From Stanieria sp964562685 (GTDB taxonomy: Bacteria > Cyanobacteriota > Cyanobacteriia > Cyanobacteriales > Xenococcaceae), in the NCBI GenBank assembly GCA_964562685.1, contig CAZLUP010000002.1, positions 1 to 64,000 on the forward strand: a stretch of 64,000 nt of DNA, written 5' to 3'. This document shows positions 18,047-26,866 of the stretch, piece by piece (positions within the stretch are counted from its first letter, which is position 1; each line of letters starts with the position of its first letter). A program made the position numbers and the translations under genes. Under the pieces are notes generated by a model. It ran no database searches, had not been told where the DNA came from, and was given only the letters and a program-made list of their open reading frames with translations.

Positions 18047-18838
18047 TTATTGTTCAATTCTGACTCGCTTAGTTACCATTGTAATCCCGTCACCCCTGAC
18101 TAAGATTGCAGACAACCAATGGTTTTCAGGTAGACGAGGAGCAGTGACTAACTTGTAAATACCACCCGCAGGTAAAGCTTCTAGTTCAAGATTACTAGGA
18201 TTTAAGTAGCGATCGCTACCTGTTGGCTCTTCTACTGTTGCACCTAATAAAACCTTATCTTTTAAAGGTTCGGTGACAACAACATCAAAATTATATTTTT
18301 CTCCTACTTTGACTTTTTCAGGTGCAATAACCTCTACTACTGGAGGATTTTCTCCTGTTGTTACTTGAGTTTGCTCAGATAAGATTTCTTGGCGAACTAA
18401 TTTTTGCTCTTGAAAATACTGACGAGAGTGTAAAGTTGTATTGAGATTCATCGTTCTTCCCTGAGATTGACTTGCACCTTGAATTTTAGTTACTGTCTCA
18501 GCTACTAACTGATCTCCTGTTTGTTCCCAAGATTTAATTTCTGTGGTGTATTGCAATTGGGGATAAGTTTTCCAGAGCAAAGTTAAAGCTTGAGACAGAG
18601 AAGTAGGAGTCAAACCGTCTGTATTAGTAAAATTAGGGCTGTAATATTTCATTACTGCTTCTAAATTTTGATTGTTAGCAGCCATGTCAATTTTGGCAAT
18701 TGTGTCTTGTAGTACTGCTGGCGCATTCACAGAATTTTCTGCTCGGACTAAATTATTTACCCCACAACTAAGTATTAAAAAGACTGACAAGCCTAGAGAT
18801 TTAACCCAGGAGTTAGAAAAAACAATTCTTTTTTTCAT
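18047..18838 (-). CDS. exported NTF2/SnoaL-like protein
   Basis: About 263 residues from the ATG at 18836-18838 (an in-frame ATG ten codons upstream is possible). The N-terminus is a signal sequence (MKKRIVFSNS...LSVFLILSCG), which could be a lipoprotein site at ILSC. Residues 45-150 look like a nuclear-transport-factor-2 fold (AAVMKYYSPNF-like pattern, SQALTLLWKTYP), the rest a beta-rich domain. Several cyanobacterial relatives are known only as hypothetical proteins. Role unknown. Confidence 0.6.
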   Translation of the reverse strand: MKKRIVFSNSWVKSLGLSVFLILSCGVNNLVRAENSVNAPAVLQDTIAKIDMAANNQNLEAVMKYYSPNFTNTDGLTPTSLSQALTLLWKTYPQLQYTTEIKSWEQTGDQLVAETVTKIQGASQSQGRTMNLNTTLHSRQYFQEQKLVRQEILSEQTQVTTGENPPVVEVIAPEKVKVGEKYNFDVVVTEPLKDKVLLGATVEEPTGSDRYLNPSNLELEALPAGGIYKLVTAPRLPENHWLSAILVRGDGITMVTKRVRIEQ

Positions 18839-19136
18839 AGTCTTGATTTGGCTTTGGGCAAAGTTCATAGAATCTTTAACTTATTAAAACAGATTCTTAA
18901 CACAACCTTCATTCTTGCGGATTCAAAAGAAAGCACAATAAAATAAAAAAGTAGGTAAGAAAATTCGATCAAATATTAAATAAATACAAAAAATTATTTT
19001 TAGGGAGGTCTAGCTTTTTTATTGCAATAAAAATTCATAAGTAACTTGCATTAATTGTCAGAATTGTTGTAAAAATTAAGTTTTTTTTCGCTCCGAATTA
19101 ACTTTCAATTTCTCCCTCACACAGCCACAGAGAACA

Positions 19137-20639
19137 ATGAAACTTATACTAACCAGGCTTCTCTCTGGCAGTATTTTGTGCTGCCTTTGTTTCAATTATC
19201 CTGCTTGGGCAGAATCAATTTATTCTCGACAATCAAAACCAACTGAGCCAATTTTTTTATCCGCACAATTACTGAGCGATCAAAATTACTCAGTCTTCCC
19301 TGTTGGTTTAGATTTAAATTATGCAACTCTTAGATATTCTCTATCGATTAGTAACACAGAAGATATTTATAGAATAAATAGTACAGATAATTGGTCTACA
19401 AATCACAATAGTTTAAGTTCTAATTTAATTATTTCTGATTCTAAACCTTTATCTTTAGAAGATGCTCCTTTTACTCATCACCAAAAACAAGGAAATCTTA
19501 TTTTAGGATTTCAAAATACTTTTTGGACTAATGAAAATCAAAGTAAATATTGGGGTTTAACTGCCGTTGAGACTTGGGGAACTGAAAACAATCATAATTC
19601 AACCCAGCCTAATGATTCTTTTCCTTTTTTGCCAAAGGGAACTGCTTCTTTGACTGTTTCTGGCGGAGGCAAAAAAAATCTAGTCGAAAAAACTGATGTC
19701 TTAGGAGAATTTGGTGATTTTCGCGGTGGCATTGCTTTTCAACAAGGAGTATCTCAAAACGTTACTGTAGGTGTTGGTTTTGTCTATGACAATTTACTGT
19801 CAGGTTTTAGTCAATTATCTTATAAACCAAGTAACTTACCTGTGCAAACCAGTATTTCAGTAATGACGGGCAAAGAAGGTCTTGAGTTACGTTCTCATCT
19901 CAACATTCAACCATCTCAGAATTTTGTTTTGAACTTTTATACTAATGAACAAGCACAAAAATTCGATCTTAAATGGGGAATTACTTCTGGTTTAACTCTG
20001 ACAGCTAATGGTAACAGTAAAAACGATGCTCTGGCAGCAGGAATTAAATCTAAAAATTTTATTTTAAATTATTATACCGATCGCGAGAAACAAACCTTCG
20101 ATCTCAAATGGGGAATTGTTTCTGGTTTAACCCTGACAGCCAATGGTAACAGTAAAAATGATTCTCTGGCAGCAGGAATTAAATTTGCTGTCAAACATGA
20201 TTATTTTGCTCTTAATGCGATCGCGGGACTCGATAATAATAATAGTTGGCAGTGGAATATTAATTCTCAATTAGGTAATCTAAAATTAGCTTATGCTAGC
20301 AATACCTTCAAAAGCAACTCGAAATTGAGTTATGATATTTTGACTCTACAAAATTCTGATTTAACTTTTTCTGTTTTTGCTAACTACGAAAGTCGTAAAA
20401 TTAAAAATAATGATGAGTATCTAACAATTGCAGGTTGGCAAGTCGCGTCAGGTGAAAAATTTGGTAATCATCAACATCGTTGGCTGTTTAATTTGGGCTA
20501 TGGCTTTGGTTCCCAGGGGAAAGGAGTTGTTGCTTCTGCTGCTACAGTTGTTTCTTCCGATTTATTCTTAAAACTGACTTTACAAGAAGTATCTGTGGTT
20601 TCTAATGAATTAAATTTCAAGTTAGAACTTGGTAAATAA
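19137..20639 (+). CDS. secreted beta-strand-rich protein with internal repeat
   Basis: 500 residues with a signal peptide (MKLILTRLLSGSILCCLCFN, then PAWAES). The body has alternating polar/hydrophobic strands like an outer-membrane barrel or fibre. Residues of about 265-350 contain two near-identical units built on KWGI-SGLTLTANGNSKND-LAAGIK, spaced about 44 residues. I cannot place it in a named family. It is monocistronic with a long AT-rich leader. Confidence 0.5.
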   Translation: MKLILTRLLSGSILCCLCFNYPAWAESIYSRQSKPTEPIFLSAQLLSDQNYSVFPVGLDLNYATLRYSLSISNTEDIYRINSTDNWSTNHNSLSSNLIISDSKPLSLEDAPFTHHQKQGNLILGFQNTFWTNENQSKYWGLTAVETWGTENNHNSTQPNDSFPFLPKGTASLTVSGGGKKNLVEKTDVLGEFGDFRGGIAFQQGVSQNVTVGVGFVYDNLLSGFSQLSYKPSNLPVQTSISVMTGKEGLELRSHLNIQPSQNFVLNFYTNEQAQKFDLKWGITSGLTLTANGNSKNDALAAGIKSKNFILNYYTDREKQTFDLKWGIVSGLTLTANGNSKNDSLAAGIKFAVKHDYFALNAIAGLDNNNSWQWNINSQLGNLKLAYASNTFKSNSKLSYDILTLQNSDLTFSVFANYESRKIKNNDEYLTIAGWQVASGEKFGNHQHRWLFNLGYGFGSQGKGVVASAATVVSSDLFLKLTLQEVSVVSNELNFKLELGK

Positions 20640-20784
20640 TTAAGTATTAACCTTTGCTACAACGATTTTTTTGGCACTTAGCAGTAGAAAAATCAAATCT
20701 TAGGTAGGTATTTGTTGTACGATCTAGTGAAATAAGACTAAGATTTATCAAGATTTACAACTAAAAATTGAGAGGTTTTAATTC

Positions 20785-20964
20785 ATGCCATATACCGAAG
20801 AAGACGGGGGAAGACTCAATAATTTTGCTGTCGAACCAAGAATGTATACAGCCGAACCCCCGACTAAAAAACAACAACGCAACTATTTAGTTTTTGGTGT
20901 ATTTGCTTTGTTGTTGCTCGGTGGAGTAATTTCGGTAGCAGTTTTTGCTTCTAACGCAAGTTAA
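20785..20964 (+). CDS. psb34: Psb34 / ssl1498-family PSII assembly protein
   Basis: A 59-residue gene below common length cut-offs. The protein starts MPYTEEDGGRLNNFAVEP and has MYTAEPPT, then one transmembrane helix at the C-terminus. These are the hallmarks of the ssl1498-like single-helix proteins, now called Psb34, which bind CP47 during photosystem II assembly or repair. A CyanoP-type psbP follows on the same strand after 130 bases, so the pair may be co-transcribed PSII assembly factors. Confidence 0.9.
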   Translation: MPYTEEDGGRLNNFAVEPRMYTAEPPTKKQQRNYLVFGVFALLLLGGVISVAVFASNAS

Positions 20965-21094
20965 ACAATTAGAGAAAAAATTAAAATTATTGACCCCGTG
21001 CCTTACAAAAAAAAATTGGTTAGCACGGGGGAATTTATGTTTTTTAGGTGTCAGTAAATTATTAAACTCAAACTCGGAGGGAAAATATCGTCAA

Positions 21095-21643
21095 ATGTGG
21101 AAATCTTTAATTACTAGTTTATTAATAGTTGTAAGTATAGTTCTTTCTAGTTGTTCGACAGGAGTTAGTGGATTACAAAGTTATGTTAATCCTAGTCAAG
21201 GATATGAATTTCTTTATCCTAATGGTTGGATTCCAGTTGATTTAAAAAATCCTTCTTCTGGTGTAGATGTAGTATTTAGAGATTTAATCGAACGTGGTGA
21301 AAATCTTAGCGTAATTGTTAGCGAAGTTCCTGCTGACTCTACTTTAGAAGAATTGGGAACTCCTTCGGAAGTAGGTTATCGTTTTTTTAAAATGATGAAT
21401 AATCCTAATCTTGATCGCCAGGCTGAATTTTTGAAGGCTGAATCAAAAGATAGAGATGGAAAAACTTATTATCTTTTAGAATATGAAGTAGAATTGCCCA
21501 ATCAATTACCAAGACATAATGTTGCTAGTGTTGCAGTAAGTCGGGGCAAGCTGTTTACTTTTAATCTCTCAACTACTACTAATCGTTGGTCAAAAGTTAA
21601 AGATACTTTTGAAGTAGCTGCTAGATCTTTTACTGTTAGATAA
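21095..21643 (+). CDS. psbP: CyanoP-type PsbP lipoprotein
   Basis: 182 residues from ATG 21095, chosen for the GGAGGG ribosome site about 13 bases upstream and because the protein then begins with a lipoprotein signal ending in LSSC. The domain fits PsbP (YVNPSQGYEFLYPNGWIPVD, VDVVFRDL, and the end FEVAARSFTVR). CyanoP is a lumenal lipoprotein that helps early photosystem II assembly. It is followed after about 10 bases by maf. Confidence 0.9.
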   Translation: MWKSLITSLLIVVSIVLSSCSTGVSGLQSYVNPSQGYEFLYPNGWIPVDLKNPSSGVDVVFRDLIERGENLSVIVSEVPADSTLEELGTPSEVGYRFFKMMNNPNLDRQAEFLKAESKDRDGKTYYLLEYEVELPNQLPRHNVASVAVSRGKLFTFNLSTTTNRWSKVKDTFEVAARSFTVR

Positions 21644-21652
21644 TTTTTGCTT

Positions 21653-22249
21653 GTGAGTTTACCAGTTTTTGTTTTAGCGTCAGCTTCTCCTGCCCGTAAA
21701 AAATTGTTGCAATTAGCAGGAATAGAACCCATAGTTTGCAGTAGTAATTTTGACGAATCTCAAATACAGTCTGAAGATGCAATTGAATTAGTCGAGACTT
21801 TGGCTAAGTGCAAAGCTGAAATAGTGGTTAATCAATTTTCTGATGCTTTAATTTTGGGTTGTGATTCTGTGTTAGAAATAGCAGGAGAAATTTATGGCAA
21901 ACCAGAATCTCCGCCAGAAGCGATCGCTCGATGGCAAATCATGCGCGGTAAAGTAGGAATATTATATACAGGTCATGCTTTACTGGATTTAAGACACAAT
22001 CAACAATTGGTTAGTTGTGGTATTACAAAAGTTCATTTTGCTGACCTTAGCGATCGCGAAATAGAGGCTTATGTTGCTAGTGGTGAACCGCTTAAATGTG
22101 CAGGTAGTTTTGCTTTAGAAGGAAAAGGTGGATTGTTTGTTGAGAAAATAGAAGGTTGTCATAGTAATGTAATTGGTTTAAGTTTGCCTTTGTTGGCGCA
22201 AATGTTGGCACAATTAGGTTATAGTGTCAGCGATTTTTGGCAAAGCTAG
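21653..22249 (+). CDS. maf: Maf-family nucleotide pyrophosphatase
   Basis: 198 residues from GTG 21653 (TTG two codons upstream is possible). Motifs: LASASPARKKLL (phosphate-binding N-terminus), GCDSVLEI, GKPESPPEA and GCHSNVIGLSLP. Maf/YhdE proteins hydrolyse non-canonical or modified nucleoside triphosphates. It is in close line with psbP, and its end overlaps upstream codons of the SWIM gene. Confidence 0.9.
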   Translation: MSLPVFVLASASPARKKLLQLAGIEPIVCSSNFDESQIQSEDAIELVETLAKCKAEIVVNQFSDALILGCDSVLEIAGEIYGKPESPPEAIARWQIMRGKVGILYTGHALLDLRHNQQLVSCGITKVHFADLSDREIEAYVASGEPLKCAGSFALEGKGGLFVEKIEGCHSNVIGLSLPLLAQMLAQLGYSVSDFWQS

Positions 22250-22286
22250 CAATAAATCAGGACAATATCAACGTGGATTAAAAATT

Positions 22287-23126
22287 ATGGAATTAGCAAA
22301 CCGCCAATGGTGGGTAGAACGTTGGTTAGAATTACTCGATTCTTATCGTTTTAAAAAGCGTTTAGAACGAGGCAGAAACTATGCTAGGGAAGGCAATGTT
22401 CTCAGTATTGAGTTTGTTGGTTCGCAAGTATTAGCCAAAGTGCAAGGAAGTGAAGCCCAACCTTATCAAGTGTCTTTATCCCTAGCTTCTTTTACTGATG
22501 AAGATTGGAGTTTTATTACTCAAACAATGTCAGAAAAAGCAATTTTTTCGGCACAATTATTAGCTGGAGAAATGCCTGCCAATATTGAAGATGTCTTTAC
22601 GGCAAATGGTTTGAGTTTATTTCCTTTTTCTTTAACCGAAATTCGTTCTCGTTGTAGTTGTCCTGATAAAGCTAATCCCTGTAAACATATTGCTGCGGTT
22701 TATTATCAATTGAGCGATCGCTTTAGTGAAGATCCCTTTGTTTTATTTCAACTACGAGGACGTACAAAAACGGAAATTTTAGATACGCTACGGCAATTAC
22801 GTAGTAATAAAGTTGGTTCTGACACAAAAACTTCCCCATTAGATTCAACCTCTGATGTAATTGTGACAGAAAAGTCATCAGAACCAATCAAATCAAAAAC
22901 TCCAGAAAATATTGATTTAAAGAATTTTTGGCAATATAACGACCCTTTAGAACCGTCTTTAGTTGTTATTACTCCTCCTACTGAAGGTAAAACTCTTTTA
23001 GATTTGTTAGGAGACATTCCTTTAGCTACTGCTAATGCCGAAGCTTTAAAACAATTTTTAGTTCAGGTATATCAAACCGCCTCCCAACAAGCAATTATGA
23101 CCGCTTTAAATCGAGATTCCACTTAA
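22287..23126 (+). CDS. SWIM zinc-finger protein
   Basis: 279 residues from ATG 22287; earlier in-frame codons overlap maf and are unlikely to be used. The N-terminal region (ANRQWWVERWLELLDSYRF, KRLERGRNYAREGNVLSIE) precedes a SWIM finger, RCSCPDKANPCKHIAAVYY, with the CxCx(n)CxH ligands. Such proteins often partner SNF2 helicases in cyanobacteria; none is nearby. The C-terminus has no recognised domain. Confidence 0.8.
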   Translation: MELANRQWWVERWLELLDSYRFKKRLERGRNYAREGNVLSIEFVGSQVLAKVQGSEAQPYQVSLSLASFTDEDWSFITQTMSEKAIFSAQLLAGEMPANIEDVFTANGLSLFPFSLTEIRSRCSCPDKANPCKHIAAVYYQLSDRFSEDPFVLFQLRGRTKTEILDTLRQLRSNKVGSDTKTSPLDSTSDVIVTEKSSEPIKSKTPENIDLKNFWQYNDPLEPSLVVITPPTEGKTLLDLLGDIPLATANAEALKQFLVQVYQTASQQAIMTALNRDST

Positions 23127-23185
23127 AAGCTAGTTAGGCAAAGTTAATAGTTAATAGTTTATTTGTTGATTGCTCATTAATAATT

Positions 23186-23213
23186 GTACAGACGTAACAT
23201 CTTACGTCTGTAC
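23186..23213. repeat. perfect 12-bp hairpin between convergent genes
   Basis: GTACAGACGTAA-CATC-TTACGTCTGTAC. It lies between the SWIM and rhomboid genes and may serve as a bidirectional transcription end, although no T-run follows on either strand. Confidence 0.5.
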
Positions 23214-23227
23214 TAGTAACTGATATT

Positions 23228-23920
23228 TTAACGAGGCGTAGAGCGATCGCTAAATAAACCCAAGAGAGGTCCTAAAATCGCCCCAAAAATAAACCCTCCT
23301 GCGTGCGCCCAATAAGCCACGCCAGCAGTATTAGAAGGTAATCCTAAAGAAGCAACACTACTGAAAGCTTGTTGAACAAACCAAAAACCGAGAAAAAATA
23401 CAGCAGGGATTCTAACTGTAGTAATAAAGAACCCCAAAGGAAGTAAAGTCAAAATTTGCGCTTTGGGATATTTTAAGATATATGCTCCCATTACACCTGC
23501 GATCGCACCACTCGCACCAACCGTAGGAGTAACCGAATTCATGTCAAAAAACCAATGAGTCAAGCCAGCTAAAACACCACAACCCAAGTAAAAAAGCAAA
23601 AACTTAAAATGACCGAGAGAATCTTCAATATTATTACCAAAAATCCAAAGAAACAGCATATTAAAGCCAATATGAGTCAACCCACCATGTAAAAATTGAG
23701 AGGTAATTAAGGTTAAGAATTCTGGTACAGTTTGGTTAGAAGTAGCACCCGCAAAACTAGCACTTAATTGTCTAGGAATAACCGCATAAAGCTCAAAAAA
23801 ATCATTTAATTGAGAACCCAAAGACACTTGGTGGATAAAAACTGCAATATTTATGCCAATTAATACGTAAACAACTACTGGCGTTGTGTAGCTTGGATTA
23901 TCATCATTTAAAGGTATCAT
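23228..23920 (-). CDS. rhomboid-family intramembrane serine protease
   Basis: 230 residues with about six transmembrane helices. The catalytic pair is Ser137 in GASGAI and His207 in YWAHAGG, with the HIGFNMLFLWIFGN loop of rhomboids. It should cleave membrane-protein substrates within the bilayer. The start MIPLNDDNPS is typical of bacterial family members. Confidence 0.9.
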   Translation of the reverse strand: MIPLNDDNPSYTTPVVVYVLIGINIAVFIHQVSLGSQLNDFFELYAVIPRQLSASFAGATSNQTVPEFLTLITSQFLHGGLTHIGFNMLFLWIFGNNIEDSLGHFKFLLFYLGCGVLAGLTHWFFDMNSVTPTVGASGAIAGVMGAYILKYPKAQILTLLPLGFFITTVRIPAVFFLGFWFVQQAFSSVASLGLPSNTAGVAYWAHAGGFIFGAILGPLLGLFSDRSTPR

Positions 23921-24093
23921 TAGTATTTTTCCTGAAAATATTTCTTTTAAATGTAATATTTTTAGCTTAAGCGTGTATTTTAAACAACAAAGTTAATCAC
24001 GCGAAACTGTAGCGAGGAAGATTTTTCTAGAAGGTTCGCTTTCTCTGATGAGGTAAAGAGTTGATCCTATTTTACACTGCTGAAATTGGATTG

Positions 24094-24217
24094 TTATACC
24101 AAATCCTGTTGTCATACCCTACTTATATCTAAAACTGAAAAGGCTCTCCCCGTCTCCATGTCCCCGTGTCCCCACATCAATCTTAAAAGTTGGTTTTGAG
24201 AATCGGATTTAGTATTA
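24094..24217. repeat. MITE-like element, family B
   Basis: Ends TTATACCAAATCC and GGATTTAGTATTA pair at 11 of 13 positions. The interior includes a CCCCGTCTCC/CCCCGTGTCC low-complexity run. It lies in the 471-base gap between rhomboid and msrA, together with the CRISPR-like repeat. Confidence 0.55.
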
Positions 24218-24300
24218 TGGTTGTCTGGAATGGAGGTTCGCGCAACTATAACCCCAAATATTTATCTAGATTGAAGTTACAATAGGTGCTTTGCAATCGT

Positions 24301-24337
24301 CTTTCTGGACGCGAAGTTCGCGTGCGAGGATTGAAAC
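24301..24337 (+). repeat. solitary CRISPR-repeat-like sequence
   Basis: A 37-base segment starts CTTTCTGGACGCGAAGTTCG and ends GAGGATTGAAAC. It has an internal ACGCGAA-G-TTCGCGT palindrome and the ATTGAAAC tail typical of many cyanobacterial CRISPR repeats. No second full copy is present at spacer distance and no cas genes are nearby, so no array is called. A weak similarity (TCTGGA...GGTTCGCG) begins 80 bases upstream at 24224. Confidence 0.4.
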
Positions 24338-24391
24338 GAGGTTAGTTTAAACTACATACAGTAAATAACTGAGTCATTGATAACGGAAAAA

Positions 24392-24856
24392 ATGGAACAA
24401 GCGACTTTTGGGGCTGGTTGTTTTTGGAAAGTAGAAGCTACATTTCGACAAATAAAAGGTGTAATTTCTACCTCTGTAGGTTATATGGGAGGACACTTTC
24501 CTAACCCTAGCTATTTAGATGTATTATCAAGAATTACAGGTCATGCAGAAGTAGCACAAATTGAATTCGATCCACAAATTGTTAGCTATCAACAACTTCT
24601 CGATGTTTTTTGGTCAATTCATGACCCCACTCAAATTAATCGCCAAGGAGCAGATCGAGGAGAACAGTATCGTTCAGTAATTTTTTATCATAATCAAGAG
24701 CAATTTTTAACCGCCCAACGCTCTTTAAATCAACTTAGACAATCAAACAAATTTGCCAAAGAAATTGTTACTCAAATTCAACCCAAAAGTGAGTATTATC
24801 TAGCTGACGAATATCATCAGCAGTATTTAGAAAAACAAAAACAACTTAATAATTAA
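24392..24856 (+). CDS. msrA: peptide methionine sulfoxide reductase A
   Basis: 154 residues from ATG 24392. The catalytic motif GCFW (Cys10) stands at the normal N-terminal position, followed by VGYMGG, GHAEVAQIEFDP and FWSIHDPTQINRQG. MsrA reduces the S-form of oxidised methionine. It lacks the C-terminal resolving Cys pair of some homologues, so regeneration probably uses another thiol route. The following secreted protein gene starts 8 bases later. Confidence 0.93.
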   Translation: MEQATFGAGCFWKVEATFRQIKGVISTSVGYMGGHFPNPSYLDVLSRITGHAEVAQIEFDPQIVSYQQLLDVFWSIHDPTQINRQGADRGEQYRSVIFYHNQEQFLTAQRSLNQLRQSNKFAKEIVTQIQPKSEYYLADEYHQQYLEKQKQLNN

Positions 24857-24863
24857 CTGCTCA

Positions 24864-26045
24864 ATGACTAATCGGTTTGCTTCACCCATCATGGCATTTT
24901 TAATTACAGTAATAGTTTTAAGTTTAGCTGTGATATCTGCTAATTGTACTGCTGCTTCTCCACCAGCTTCAAATCAACCAATCACTGACAGGCCTAGGGG
25001 ATTATTTTTAAATTCTGCTAATTTACCTACTCAAAATTGGCAAAAAATTGAACGTTTTATTCTAAAAGATCCCACAGTAAGCGGTGCTAATATTATTGTT
25101 CCTTGGTCAGAAGTAGATCGTGGTCCCGATGCTAATCCTCAGTATGATTGGTCTTTTATCATGAAAACTGCTCAACCTTGGATTAAAGCAGGAAAACTAG
25201 TTAATTTACTGGTTTGGGGAGCAGCCCAAAAAACAGAACAACAATTTTCTGGTAAACCAATGACTCCTGAGTATGTACTCCAACAAGTCAATTCAGTTCG
25301 CTGTCAATGTCAAGTAGATCGAGGATGCGATCCTAATGCTCCTATTACGCCAGTATTTTGGGAAGAAGAATATCAAGTCAATTATCGCAAGTTAGTCAAA
25401 GCAATAGTAACAGAATTTGGAAATAAACCTTGGATAGGATATCTGCGTTTTGGAATTGGTGTAGGTGCAGAAAGTTATCCTGCTAACGGTGTACCCTATC
25501 CCAATAATCCCTGTACTTCGCAATGGCTTAAACCACCTATTAACCTTACCGCAGAAACTTGGCAAAAATATAATCTGCAATTTATCGATTTTTTAGCTAG
25601 TTTAAATTCTCCCAAAACAATTTTGATTACCATTAATGAATTTGGTAATTCGGACAAAATAGCTCAAACTGTCGCTGCTGCTGCTGTTGCTAAAGGATTT
25701 GGTATTGGTATACAGGGACTAACCGAAAATGCGATTACGCTTTACGCTCAAGGTGAACCTTGTTATGCAGATTGGTGCGATTTATTTGAAAAATATCAAG
25801 GCGAAATTCCTTTAGAATTACAAACGGCAGCCCAATCTAATCCTGCCGAGCGAGGTAGAGTTGGTTTTTTACCTGATTTATTAGAATTTGGTTTAGAACG
25901 TGGGGTCCAAATTTTTGAACTATATCAAGCTGAATGGTTTGTCGCTAACGATCCGAATCATCATCTCCATGAAAAATATGGGGCTATTTATAAATCTGCA
26001 CTTCAAAAAGCAGCAAGAGCTTTATCAATAAAGCAAAAAAAGTAA
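24864..26045 (+). CDS. exported glycoside-hydrolase-like barrel protein
   Basis: 393 residues with a hydrophobic N-terminal export signal (about 8-35). The body has alternating motifs of a TIM-barrel hydrolase (GLFLNSANLPTQNW, IIVPWSEVDRG, PYDWSFIMK-like, FGIGVGAES, IFELYQAEWF), reminiscent of GH42/GH-like enzymes with acidic residues on strands 4 and 7. I cannot name the family or substrate. It follows msrA closely and may be co-transcribed. Confidence 0.5.
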   Translation: MTNRFASPIMAFLITVIVLSLAVISANCTAASPPASNQPITDRPRGLFLNSANLPTQNWQKIERFILKDPTVSGANIIVPWSEVDRGPDANPQYDWSFIMKTAQPWIKAGKLVNLLVWGAAQKTEQQFSGKPMTPEYVLQQVNSVRCQCQVDRGCDPNAPITPVFWEEEYQVNYRKLVKAIVTEFGNKPWIGYLRFGIGVGAESYPANGVPYPNNPCTSQWLKPPINLTAETWQKYNLQFIDFLASLNSPKTILITINEFGNSDKIAQTVAAAAVAKGFGIGIQGLTENAITLYAQGEPCYADWCDLFEKYQGEIPLELQTAAQSNPAERGRVGFLPDLLEFGLERGVQIFELYQAEWFVANDPNHHLHEKYGAIYKSALQKAARALSIKQKK

Positions 26046-26061
26046 ATCGTCAATCTATAAC

Positions 26062-26766
26062 TTAGTTTTTTTTGGAAGAATTTAATGAAGAAGACAAAAT
26101 TTGTCTAGTTAGTTTAGTCGTGTAAATTAATACGCCAATCGTAGCTAGAATGCCAACTATCGACAAAGCCATTGTACTGTGATTGGTTTTGCTTTTAATA
26201 AGATTAGTGCCGACAGAACCAAGATAGACGTATAAACCGATTACAGGCAGCATTCCTAACCAGGAAAACAATATATAATGCCAAAAATCAATTTTAGTTA
26301 AACTAAAACCATAATTAAGAATATTAGAAGGCAAAATTGGTGATAAACGAGTTAAAAAAACAATTTTCCAGCCTTTTTGAGCAACAGCATGGTCTAATTG
26401 AGCAAATTGAGGTCGTTTAGTGAGCCATTGTCTAATTCTTTTGCGAGCTATAGTTCTACCTAGTCCATAACAAGCACTTGCACTAAGAGTATCCGCTAGA
26501 GAAACCAGAAACACACCCTTGTTAAAACCAAATAAACTTCCCGCTGCCAAAAAAAGAAAAATAGCTGGTAAACCAACTAAAGTAGCAATTATATAAATTC
26601 CTAAAAAAGCTGGAATACTCCAGTAACCCAATTGTGCTAACCATTCATCGACATAAGTTAAATAATCTCTAAAAGTTAACCAACCTAGCAGAATAATTAC
26701 AGCTAAGATTGCTAAACATCCTATGAGTAGCTTTAATTTGTGTTTGGGCAAAAACTTGCCACTCAT
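26062..26766 (-). CDS. TVP38/TMEM64-family membrane protein
   Basis: 234 residues with about five hydrophobic segments. The family core is visible: LFLAAGSLFGFNKGVFLVS, ACYGLGRTIARKRI, FLTRLSPILPSNILNYGFSL and FSWLGMLPVIGLYVYLGS. These SNARE-associated/DedA-like proteins are thought to scramble or move lipids; the cyanobacterial role is unknown. Confidence 0.88.
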   Translation of the reverse strand: MSGKFLPKHKLKLLIGCLAILAVIILLGWLTFRDYLTYVDEWLAQLGYWSIPAFLGIYIIATLVGLPAIFLFLAAGSLFGFNKGVFLVSLADTLSASACYGLGRTIARKRIRQWLTKRPQFAQLDHAVAQKGWKIVFLTRLSPILPSNILNYGFSLTKIDFWHYILFSWLGMLPVIGLYVYLGSVGTNLIKSKTNHSTMALSIVGILATIGVLIYTTKLTRQILSSSLNSSKKN

Positions 26767-26866
26767 GCAGTCTTCCTAAAATAGTATTGCTTAGATCAGA
26801 TCGTATAGCAAAATGTCAAATTAGGGGAAAACCTATTTGGCTTTGCTGATTGAAAGTTGTCTGATT

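Noticed and set aside
24301..24337. A CRISPR array
   Set aside because: Only one clear repeat is present and there are no spacers or cas genes.
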